Shown here: positions 29,996 through 39,119 of the stretch, in pieces
How positions within the stretch are numbered: position 1 is the stretch's first letter
How the letters are laid out: each line of letters begins with the position of its first letter
Assembly (NCBI GenBank): GCA_037953745.1
Contig: JBAKBP010012279.1
Span: 1-64,000, forward strand
Source: Lithodes maja
Lineage: Eukaryota; Arthropoda; Malacostraca; Decapoda; Lithodidae
Direction: 5' to 3'
DNA length: 64,000 nt
Translations under genes and position numbers: made by a program
The notes under the pieces: generated by a model
Databases searched by the model: none
The model's input: only the letters and a program-made list of their open reading frames with translations
Told to the model about the DNA's origin: nothing

Positions 29996-31955
29996 AATAT
30001 GATTTGAATGGTTTCCCAACAGTAATATGATTTGAATTGTTTCCCAACAGTAATATGATTTGAATGGTTTCCCAACAGTAATATGATTTGAATTGTTTCC
30101 CAACAGTAATATGATTTGAATTGTTTCCCAACAGTAATATGATTTGAATTGTTTCCCAACAGTAATATGATTTGAATTGTTTCCCAACAGTAATATGATT
30201 TGAATTGTTTCCCAACAGTAATATGATTTGAATGGTTTCCCAACAGTAATATGATTTGAATTGTTTCCCAACAGTAATATGATTTGAATGGTTTCCCAAC
30301 AGTAATATGATTTGAATTGTTTCCCAACAGTAATATGATTTGAATTGTTTCCCAACAGTAATATGATTTGAATTGTTTCCCAACAGTAATATGATTTGAA
30401 TTGTTTCCCAACAGTAATATGATTTGAATGGTTTCCCAACAGTAATATGATTTGAATTGTTTCCCAACAGTAATATGATTTGAATTGTTTCCCAACAGTA
30501 ATATGATTTGAATTGTTTCCCAACAGTAATATGATTTGAATTGTTTCCCAACAGTAATATGATTTGAATGGTTTCCCAACAGTAATATGATTTGAATGGT
30601 TTCCCAACAGTAATATGATTTGAATGGTTTCCCAACAGTAATATGATTTGAATGGTTTCCCAACAGTAATATGATTTGAATGGTTTCCCAACAGTAATAT
30701 GATTTGAATTGTTTCCCAACAGTAATATGATTTGAATTGTTTCCCAACAGTAATATGATTTGAATTGTTTCCCAACAGTAATATGATTTGAATGGTTTCC
30801 CAACAGTAATATGATTTGAATGGTTTCCCAACAGTAATATGATTTGAATGGTTTCCCAACAGTAATATGATTTGAATTGTTTCCCAACAGTAATATGATT
30901 TGAATTGTTTCCCAACAGTAATATGATTTGAATTGTTTCCCAACAGTAATATGATTTGAATGGTTTCCCAACAGTAATATGATTTGAATTGTTTCCCAAC
31001 AGTAATATGATTTGAATGGTTTCCCAACAGTAATATGATTTGAATGGTTTCCCAACAGTAATATGATTTGAATTGTTTCCCAACAGTAATATGATTTGAA
31101 TTGTTTCCCAACAGTAATATGATTTGAATTGTTTCCCAACAGTAATATGATTTGAATTGTTTCCCAACAGTAATATGATTTGAATTGTTTCCCAACAGTA
31201 ATATGATTTGAATGGTTTCCCAACAGTAATATGATTTGAATTGTTTCCCAACAGTAATATGATTTGAATTGTTTCCCAACAGTAATATGATTTGAATTGT
31301 TTCCCAACAGTAATATGATTTGAATGGTTTCCCAACAGTAATATGATTTGAATTGTTTCCCAACAGTAATATGATTTGAATGGTTTCCCAACAGTAATAT
31401 GATTTGAATGGTTTCCCAACAGTAATATGATTTGAATGGTTTCCCAACAGTAATATGATTTGAATTGTTTCCCAACAGTAATATGATTTGAATTGTTTCC
31501 CAACAGTAATATGATTTGAATTGTTTCCCAACAGTAATATGATTTGAATTGTTTCCCAACAGTAATATGATTTGAATGGTTTCCCAACAGTAATATGATT
31601 TGAATTGTTTCCCAACAGTAATATGATTTGAATTGTTTCCCAACAGTAATATGATTTGAATTGTTTCCCAACAGTAATATGATTTGAATGGTTTCCCAAC
31701 AGTAATATGATTTGAATGGTTTCCCAACAGTAATATGATTTGAATGGTTTCCCAACAGTAATATGATTTGAATTGTTTCCCAACAGTAATATGATTTGAA
31801 TTGTTTCCCAACAGTAATATGATTTGAATTGTTTCCCAACAGTAATATGATTTGAATGGTTTCCCAACAGTAATATGATTTGAATGGTTTCCCAACAGTA
31901 ATATGATTTGAATTGTTTCCCAACAGTAATATGATTTGAATGGTTTCCCAACAGT
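29996..31955. repeat. 28-bp satellite array, exactly 70 copies, one variable position
   Basis: The unit starts AATATGATTTGAAT, then G or T, then GTTTCCCAACAGT. The first unit begins at 29996 and the last ends at 31955, 1960 bp = 70 x 28, with no length variation. The only variation I see is the base at unit position 15: G in 28 units, T in 42. Because 28 is not a multiple of 3 and the minus strand of the unit has no stop in any frame, three overlapping minus-strand frames of ~660 codons run through it; these are by-products, not genes. Confidence 0.97.
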
Positions 31956-32479
31956 AATTACAGTAGTCAACTGTGAAGTACTTGTAAGCATCTAGATTAT
32001 CATGGCCCTTTTTTTATTTCACATACTTTATTCAAATCTCTCCTCATTTGTGTTTTGTCAGGCTAAACAGGTGTAATCTTTATGACACTTCTTATACAGT
32101 ATATTTCTCAGCTTTAGTATAATTTTGTAACACTTCTCTGAAATCGCCTTTTTTTTAATATCCTTTATATTGTATGGGGACCAAAATTTCACCCATTACT
32201 CCAAAAGGGGTCTGACTAACGAGTTATATAACGATGGATTAATTAAAGGCTAATTAAACATATTTTATTGATTGATTGAAGGCTGAGCTTTAAGTCACTA
32301 GATACTGATACTAGATACTGATAAAGGATCAAGATCCTTTACTTTTGGCTCACAACTTAGTTGAATTAATTTAGACAACATTAATGTTTTGGGCATGAAT
32401 TTGTGTAACATTCGTATTCCAAGGATGGATCAGATACAAGCTAGATAACCGAGTGAGTTGCCTCGGCATATGGAAGCAT
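31956..32479. other. No recognised gene
   Basis: AT-rich unassigned sequence, with a small duplication GATACTGATACTAGATACTG near 32300. Confidence 0.45.
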
Positions 32480-32545
32480 ATGAAAGCGATTCATTCGCGG
32501 GCACCTCTTCTTGGGAATTACGACATCTGGCAATAGATAGATTTA
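32480..32545 (+). mobile_element. Relic of the RTE-like LINE 3' end
   Basis: GATTCATTCGCGGGCACCTC and ACGACATCTGGCAATAGATAG match the 3' terminus of the RTE-like copy at 3870-3929 with several substitutions, including the ATAG-type tail. Confidence 0.65.
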
Positions 32546-32850
32546 GACAACAGTCATGTTTTGGTGATGGATTTGGGTGACATTCATGATTTGGGGTTAG
32601 ATTTGGGTGACATTCATGATTTGGGGTTAGATTTGGGTGACATTCATGATTTAGGGTTAGATTTGGGCAACATTCATGATTTAGGGTTAGATTTGGGTGA
32701 CATTCATGATTTAGGGTTAGATTTGGGCAACATTCATGATTTGGGGTTAGATTTGGGTGACATTCATGATTTAGGGTTAGATTTGGGTGAAATTCGTATT
32801 TTGGGGATGGATTTGGGTGCCAATCTTGTTTTTAGGGATATACTTGAGTG
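32546..32850. repeat. 30-bp tandem repeat, about 9 copies
   Basis: The unit is GGGTTAGATTTGGGTGACAT followed by TCATGATTTR. With a period of 30 bp it reads as a 10-residue repeat (GLDLGDIHDL) in one plus frame (32561-32851). Variation is limited to a few sites (GACATT/CAACATT). Nothing suggests it is translated. Confidence 0.9.
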
Positions 32851-33199
32851 ACAGTAGTGATTCAGGGACGAATCATCAAGGAAAATTGGTGATTGTTGGG
32901 CGGATTGGGAACAGCGGTGAATGTTGCACAAACTATAGTCTGTTTCTTTTCATCTGACGGTATATTGCAAAGTTCTCAATAAGATTGTTCAGTTATTTTG
33001 AAGATTTTATAGTGAAATATGATGCTAATTTTATAAACTTGGTCTTAATATGAGGCAGAGACATAGTAGTTTCATATTTGTCCATTACGTTTTGAGAAAT
33101 TAGCTAAGGATTCAATTTGCCGTCAGTTGAAAATTAACCGACTATTTGAAATAATAATTGGTGGGTAAGTGAACAACATTGCCTCCAACAACTGAGATG
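32851..33199. other. No recognised gene
   Basis: Unassigned AT-rich sequence between the 30-bp array and the pyrimidine-rich tract. Confidence 0.5.
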
Positions 33200-33740
33200 A
33201 AAATAGTGTGAGACTACCACCTCTCCTTTTCTCTCTCTCCTTAAGATTTTACTTACTATTCCTCTTTTGTTTTGTTTATGTTTCGCCTCTCCTCATTTCT
33301 CTCGCGCTTTCTACTCTTTTCCAGTATCTTTTCCAGTATCTTATTCCTCTTCTTTCACATTACTTTTCACTCGCTCATGCCTCATCTTTCTTCCATTTTC
33401 GATCTATTTCTACGCTTCTTTCTTATAACAATTCGCTCATCCATCTCTACTCTTCATCCCATTCTACTGTCTGCCATTGCTCTTCTTTCTTATTTTTCTG
33501 CCATACCTCCTCCTTTCTTAAGCTTAATTATTTGTTATTCCACTTCCCTCTTTCTCTTGGCATCCCCTTTCCAAAGTTTCCCCTCGTAATCCTCCTATTT
33601 CTTCCTATCCCACTTCTTTTATTCTTCGTCTTCTTGCCTTTCCTTTTCCTCATTATATGCTCTCTTCTTTTGTTATTTCATTGTTTACAGATGCATATAG
33701 AACCTTCTGCTTTGCCATCCTTTTTTTCTACACAGTTTTG
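33200..33740. repeat. Long pyrimidine-rich tract
   Basis: About 540 bp strongly enriched in C and T on the plus strand, without a clean tandem unit. Two overlapping plus frames (33208-33741 and 33272-33589) encode Leu/Ser/Phe-rich sequence, which is what such composition produces. I do not regard them as genes. Confidence 0.6.
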
Positions 33741-33925
33741 ACGACTAGTTCTAGAAATACTTAAAGTCGGGACAGCCTAGCAGAGATCAAAGGGTCTGTG
33801 TGGTCCGTGTATGTATGTAATTCTATGTAACCGTATGTAACTCACTGTAACCCTGTTCTCCCCTTCCACACCCCAGAGGAAGGAACTGCCTCAGACATCA
33901 TCCATCCGGTTCCTTGTGTCAGAAG

Positions 33926-34150
33926 CCAGGGTGGTAGATGTGGTGGTGGTGGTAGATGTGGTAATTGTGGTGGTGGTAAAGATAGTTGTGGTGGTAATTG
34001 TGGTGGTGGTAATAGTAATGGTTGTAGTGGTGGTGATGAGACATGTGGTAGTGGTGGTGGTGGTAGCTGTTGTGGTGGTGCTAGTTTTGGTGGTAGATGC
34101 GGTAGCTTTGGTGGTGCTAGTTGTGGTTGTAGATGTGTTAACACACTGAG
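33926..34150. repeat. (GTGGTN)n-type degenerate repeat
   Basis: Irregular GGTGGTGGTAGATGTGGT-like triplet repeats. They give Val-rich frames on the plus strand and Thr-rich frames on the minus strand. Confidence 0.85.
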
Positions 34151-34877
34151 CCCCAGCTGATTTATTATTGATTGACACTCAGAACCTGCAGTCATTTTGG
34201 CAAACTAATTTTTTTCTGAAAACACATGGAATGGATGAGAAATGAAGGAAAACCAACATAAAACTACTCTCAGAGGTCATTTGGGGGTCCTGGGAGGGGT
34301 GGGGGTCACCACCACCACTGGGTGCCTCTTCAAAACTCCCGCGCCTGCAACTGACGGCTGCGTGGGTGATGTACGATGCTTCCAGTTTTTGAGTGAGACT
34401 CATTTACACCACCCGAGCATCATAAGTGCCTCCATAGGTCGTAAAATAAAAATAAGTATCACTGAATGTCTTTGTAAATGTACTAAGTTTTATAAATGCA
34501 TAAAGTACAGTGTTATAAGTGCCGGTGAGTGGCAAGCCTTGCCCGCGTGCTGGTTGCCATGGTGATCGGCGGTCAACTTGCTCCCGGACAATAACAAAAT
34601 GCATGGACGAACGTACACACAGCCTACCTCCACCGCATGAGTCTCACACTCTCTGTAGCTCTGTGTTCCTCCACAATGCGTAAAATAGCAAGAACTATCA
34701 CTGAAAGTAATTGTGAGTGTTGGTAGAGTGTTGTAATGTCCAGTGTTTACTTTACCAAGCCTCGAGCGTCCTGGTTGTCATGGTGACAGTCGGCCATCAT
34801 AAAACACATGTACGAACACACGCTAAGCCTGCCACCGTGACTCTTGGTAAGCTTCATGGCTAGCTTACTCTCTCTTT
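34151..34877. other. No recognised gene; diverged ~240-bp internal duplication
   Basis: Segments around 34437-34645 and 34679-34850 share order and phrases: CGTAAAATA...AAGTATCACTGAA, then GTGCTGGTTGCCATGGTGA / TCCTGGTTGTCATGGTGA, then CGAACG/ACACAC and AGCCT. No ORF of interest. Confidence 0.4.
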
Positions 34878-35310
34878 CATTCTTCAACTGTTATCGCATA
34901 TTATTTCAGTTACGATTATTGTATTTTGAGTGTCATTGTCATATATTTTATGCGATAATTTATAGGCAGCTTGTAAATGTTCAAGGGTGTGATAGTCCCT
35001 GAAACACTGTGGCAAACACTGCCACATCACAGTCTGGGGAGGGGGAGGTTGAGAAACGATTCTTACACCACCAAGACTCTCAGATAAATTTTGTGGCAGC
35101 CTATTTTCGCTTTCACTCTTCCACTGTTACCGCATTATTATTTTGTTTACGATTATCTTATCGTATTGCGAACATCACTGTCACTTATATTTTGCGATAA
35201 TTTATAGGCAGCTTGTCAGTGTTCAAGGGTGTGATAGTCCCTGGAACACAATAGCAAACACAGCCACATCACAGTCTGGGGAGGGGGAGGTTGAAAAACG
35301 CGTCTTAGAG
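34878..35310. repeat. Tandem duplication of a ~240-bp unit
   Basis: Two copies (about 34878-35072 and 35112-35310) each contain GATAATTTATAGGCAGCTTG, TTCAAGGGTGTGATAGTCCC and CACATCACAGTCTGGGGAGG. Only part of each unit is highly conserved. Confidence 0.75.
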
Positions 35311-35693
35311 ACACTGGCCAAGACACAATGAGCAACAAATTGTAGCAATTTATTGGAACAATGGGATTTTCTCTATCTCCTCCAGTGTTGGCTGGTAATC
35401 CTCATAAGATTCTTCATCAGTTGATTCTGTAGCACTATCCTGGTAATAAAACATATAAATATTGCCTCCTCAACACGCACTTCACTGTGTGAGGTGAGAG
35501 CTATGGCGTCGAACATGATGAGTCACTCGTGAGGTATCGTGTACTGGCGCGCCCCGCCTCACGCCCATGCCCAGCTGTATTTGGGGAGTTGCCAACTACT
35601 GTTTTTGTTGCAAGGTATCCTAAAGCAGTTCCCATACAAATATCAACCCTCTACTAGCCCTATAACAGGGGTAAATAAGAGCGATAATAGCCG

Positions 35694-35815
35694 TCGAGAC
35701 ATGTACGATGCTGGGGCTGAGCATTACATACATAGGCGTCAGACATGTACGACGCTGGGGCTGAGCATTACATACATAGGCGTCGAGGCATGTTCGACCC
35801 TGGGGCTCAACGGGT
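35694..35815. repeat. 47-bp repeat, 2.6 copies, ending in GGGTTAA
   Basis: Units at 35694, 35741 and 35788 contain CATGTACGAYGCTGGGGCTG and CATTACATACATAGGCGTC. The array ends CTCAACGGGTTAA, which read in reverse is TTAACCCGTTGAG, similar to the TTAACCC starts of the MITE-like elements. Confidence 0.75.
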
Positions 35816-36150
35816 TAATGGTAGCTGTGGTGATAGTTGTGGTAATGGCAGTGATGGTGAATGTAGAAGTTGTAATACTAATAAGTAATAATTGTTGGCT
35901 TATTGTTCACTTGCAGCTGTGAGGCTGTTTTTCTTATCCTAAGTACAAGTACAATGCTTATCTATATATCTATTGCCTGACGCCATGATCCTCAAAAGGG
36001 TGGCCATGAATAAATTGCTTCCACACACCTCTGTCAGTCAGCGCCCTTCCTGCCACCCACACTGTAATGCCTGGATTGTGGCAAAGTATCTGTAACTGCA
36101 TTCGATGCTGAAATCTGCTTAAGCTATCACGCCAAGTGGAGTACTTCTCT

Positions 36151-36203
36151 TGGTGTAGTGGACACAGCGCTCGCCTCCCACGTGGCGGGCCCGAGATCGA
36201 ACC
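36151..36203 (+). ncRNA. tRNA-like (Gly/Val-type) module a
   Basis: TGGTGTAGTGG (A box, 36151-36161), then CTCGCCTCCCACG (anticodon-loop-like, would read CCC), then GAGATCGAACC (degenerate B box, 36193-36203) within a CCGAG/CTCGG stem. Acceptor ends are missing, so it is a SINE-type or tRNA-derived head, not a gene. Confidence 0.6.
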
Positions 36204-36648
36204 TCGGCCGGGCCGCGCCCAAAACACTTCACTGGTGGCAGCTGTAAAGGGATATCTGAGAGGCTTAGTTGGGGAATCCCCATGGTGTACTGGCTTGCCT
36301 TAACTGGTTGGCTACAACAGTTGCTAAGGCTAGAGCTCTCAGAAATTCTCAAGGATGATGTCCCAGTGACCTCCAGTTCGTTGGGGAGGTATGGTCCTGC
36401 AGCCTCCTCGCCGTGGTGTGTGACCCGCCCGGCAAGTGACGGATATAAGGAATGTCACTGGTGATCGTTGTCTCGGAGCCTCGCTGTAGTTGACACGCTC
36501 AGACTTGTGCCTCGCTTGCTTTTGCTCGCTCGGAATCTTCGCTACCTGGACGATAATGTGATGTAATGCCTGGATTGTGGCAAAGTATCTGTAACTGCAT
36601 TCGATGCTGAAATCTGCTTGACTATCACGCCAAGCGGAGTACTTCTCT

Positions 36649-36701
36649 TGGTGTAGTGGACAAAGCATTCGCCTCCCACGTGGCGGGCCCGAGATCGAAT
36701 C
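36649..36701 (+). ncRNA. tRNA-like module b
   Basis: Same arrangement: TGGTGTAGTGG at 36649-36659 and GAGATCGAATC at 36691-36701. Confidence 0.6.
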
Positions 36702-37269
36702 TCGGCTGGGCCACGCCCAAAAACATTTGGGGCGAATTTCCGCATCAGACTCAGTTCGGATGTGATTGTTAAAATTGTAAATTGTAATTGTGTGTCATTG
36801 TAAAGTCGGCAAAAATAGTATGGTGCCGTCTCGAGGTCAATTCACTGGTGGCAGCTGTAAAGGGATATCTGAGAGGCTTAGTTGGGGAATCCCCATGGTG
36901 TACTGGCTTGCCTTAGCTGGTCGGCTAAAACAGTTGCTAAGGCTAGAGCTCTCAGAAATTTTCAGAGATGATGTCCCAGTGACTCCGGTTCGTTGGGGAG
37001 GTATGGTAGCAGATTTCTTGCACTGCCTCCTCGCCGTGGTCTGTGACCCGCCCGGCAAGTGACGGATATAAGGAATGTCGCTGGTGATCGTTGTCTCGGA
37101 GCCTCGCTGTAGTTGACACGCTCAGACTTGTGCCTCGCTTGCTTTCGCTCACTCGGAGTCTTCGCTACCTGGACGATAATGTGATGTAATGCCTAGATTG
37201 TGGCAAAGTATCTGTAACTGCAGATGCTGAAATCTGCTTGAGCTATCACGCCAAGTGGAGTACTTCTCT

Positions 37270-37322
37270 TGGTGTAGTGGACACAGCGCTCGCCTCCCAC
37301 GTGGCGGGCCCGAGATCGAATT
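37270..37322 (+). ncRNA. tRNA-like module c
   Basis: TGGTGTAGTGG at 37270-37280 and GAGATCGAATT at 37312-37322; it forms the left arm of a palindrome with module d. Confidence 0.6.
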
Positions 37323-37609
37323 TCGGCCGGGCTGCGCCCAAAACATTTGGGGGCGAATTTCCGCATCAGACGCAGTTCGGATGTGATTGTTAAAATTGTA
37401 AATTGTAATTGTGAGTCATTGTAAAGTCGGCAAAAATAGTATGGTGCCGTTTACGAGGTCACCAGTGAAGTGACCTCGTGAATGGCACCATACTATTTTT
37501 GCCGACTTTACAATGACTCGCAATTACAATTTACAATTTTAACAATCGCATCCGAACTGCCCCTGATGCGGAAATTCGACCCTAAATGTTTTGGGCGCGG
37601 CCTGGCCGA

Positions 37610-37662
37610 GATTCGAACTCGGGCCCGCCACGTGGGAAGGGAGCGCTGTGTCCACTACACCA
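37610..37662 (-). ncRNA. tRNA-like module d (inverted)
   Basis: On the minus strand: A box at 37662-37652 and GAGTTCGAATC at 37620-37610. This is the only copy with the canonical GTTCGA B-box core. Confidence 0.6.
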
Positions 37663-39119
37663 AGAGAAGTACTCCACTTGGCGTGATAGCTCAAGCAGAT
37701 TTCAGCATCGAATGCAGTTACAGATACTTTGCCACAATCCAGGCATTACATCACCACTTTCACTTATATCCCTCTCAACTCCATCCTTTCACCTCACTCT
37801 CAGTCTGCCTCTTCCTCTCTGCCCTTCCATCTTACTCTCGTACATTCTCTTAGTCATTATCTCGCTCCCCATACATTCCACATGACTAAACCATCTCAAG
37901 GTGTTCCTTTTCACACTCTCCAACACATCCACATCCATACCACAATGCTCGTACTTCCTGATTAGTCTGTCTATCTCTCCACGGAACTCCACACGCACTG
38001 CTCAAGTAACTGATTTCCACCCCTCTCACTCTTGATTTATGTCTCTCTAACAACGTCCATGCTTCACTCCCGTACGTCAATGTCGGGATTACCACACTAT
38101 AATGCAATGACTTCTTTACTTTCATACTGACCACCCTATTTCTTGTCACTGCTTTCAGTGTTCCTACAACCCTCTTCCCCTGTTGTACCCTCTCCCACAC
38201 TTCATCGTCCATACTCCCGTCTTTACTCATCACACTGCCCAAATACTTACATGAGCTGACATTCTCCATAATCTGACCATTTAACCTCACCTCACACTCT
38301 GTGACTGCACCCTTTCAAAGACAATAACCTTACTCTTCTCCGCATTTACCTTCAGGTTTCGTTTCTCGTGCACGGTTCCAAACATATTTACCAGACCCTG
38401 TAACTCTCACTCATCAGAACTATATCGTCAGCAAACAGCAGTACAGGAAACTTCCACTTGTTTCCTTCCCTTACCATGGGTACGCCAACATCCACTGCTC
38501 CTCCTTGTATTTCTTTCATGACTCCATCCATATATATACTGAACATGGGAACATCACGCACCCATGCTTTAACCCAACATTCAGATCAAAGAACTCATTT
38601 TGATCATTCTTCACATGCACTGCCGCCTTTGCACCCTCATACTGTACATGCTCTTCACCGCTTTCAGCAACTCACCAACTACTCCGTATATGCTCAAAAC
38701 TGTCCACAAACCTTCTCTGTCAACTCTGCCATAGGCTTTCTCCAGGTCCATTAAGGCAGTAAACAACTTTTGTCCCTTCTCCAGATATTTCTCAACAACA
38801 AAGCTCAAGGAGAACATCTGGTTTACACACCTTATTCCCTTTCTAAACCCGCCCTGCTCCTCACCTACCCATGTCTCTGTTCTCACACTCACGATCACTA
38901 TTCTTCCTAAACAGATTTAACTTGTTTAATAATAGCCAAACTAAAGTAACACAAATTACACAATGCGTCCTCGGATACTGAAAGGGTTAACATGACATCC
39001 ACATTATTCTTATCCAAAATTACTAGATATTAAATTTACTGTATTGTACATGTTTGCAATACAATTATTTAAAGATAACCTTTATTAATGACAATCAGTC
39101 TGATTTTTTAAACTATTAT

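Larger units (their letters stand above)
36063..37750. mobile_element. Composite foldback element carrying four tRNA-like modules
   Basis: The left end TGTAATGCCTGGATTGTGGC (36063) is the reverse complement of the right end (37731-37750), and the inverted homology continues for well over 150 bp. Inside are three direct copies of a tRNA-like module and one inverted copy, plus a duplicated ~330-bp spacer with GGGATATCTGAGAGGCTTAG and CGTTGTCTCGGAGCCTCGCT. Direct copies start at 36063, 36561 and 37185. The element disrupts an RTE-like LINE. I could not find a clean target duplication. Confidence 0.65.
37185..37750. repeat. Large palindrome formed by modules c and d
   Basis: Arms of ~275-285 bp are inverted around CGAGGTCAC-CAGTGAA-GTGACCTCG (37454-37478). 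The arms share GCAAAAATAGTATGGTGCCG / CGGCACCATACTATTTTTGC-type sequence with a few mismatches. Confidence 0.85.
35963..38898 (-). pseudogene. RTE-like LINE, copy 2, split by a foldback insertion
   Basis: Read on the minus strand from 38898, it shows 'LMDLEKAYGRVDREGLW' (motif A, with Asp-to-Gly in the middle), FADD at 38435-38424, 'VQQGKRVVGTLKAVTRNRVV', 'DVDVLESVKRN' and 'GQRGRGRLRVR', in several frames. It breaks off at 37751 within a degraded 'KDGVERDISESG'. The remainder, 'VAGRALTDRGVW...HPFEDHGVRQ', resumes at ~36062 and ends at GCGTCAGGCAATAGATA near 35963. The interruption is the inverted-repeat element at 36063-37750. Multiple stops mark it as dead. Confidence 0.75.

Noticed and set aside
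29996..31955. CRISPR-like array
   Set aside because: Units are contiguous 28-bp repeats with no spacers, in what is clearly eukaryotic DNA.
29950..31991. Three minus-strand ORFs of about 660 codons
   Set aside because: They are produced by a stop-free 28-bp tandem unit; no start context, domain or non-repeat sequence supports a gene.
33208..33741. 177-codon Leu/Ser/Phe-rich ORF resembling a membrane protein
   Set aside because: A pyrimidine-rich strand encodes hydrophobic residues by composition alone, and two overlapping frames look equally 'membrane-like'.
36151..37662. Functional tRNA-Gly genes
   Set aside because: A and B boxes are present but acceptor stems and CCA-compatible ends are missing and B boxes are mostly degenerate; treated as tRNA-derived modules.
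38940..38995. Another TTAACCC element end (GAAAGGGTTAAC)
   Set aside because: Only one possible terminus is visible and no partner end or interior homology was found.
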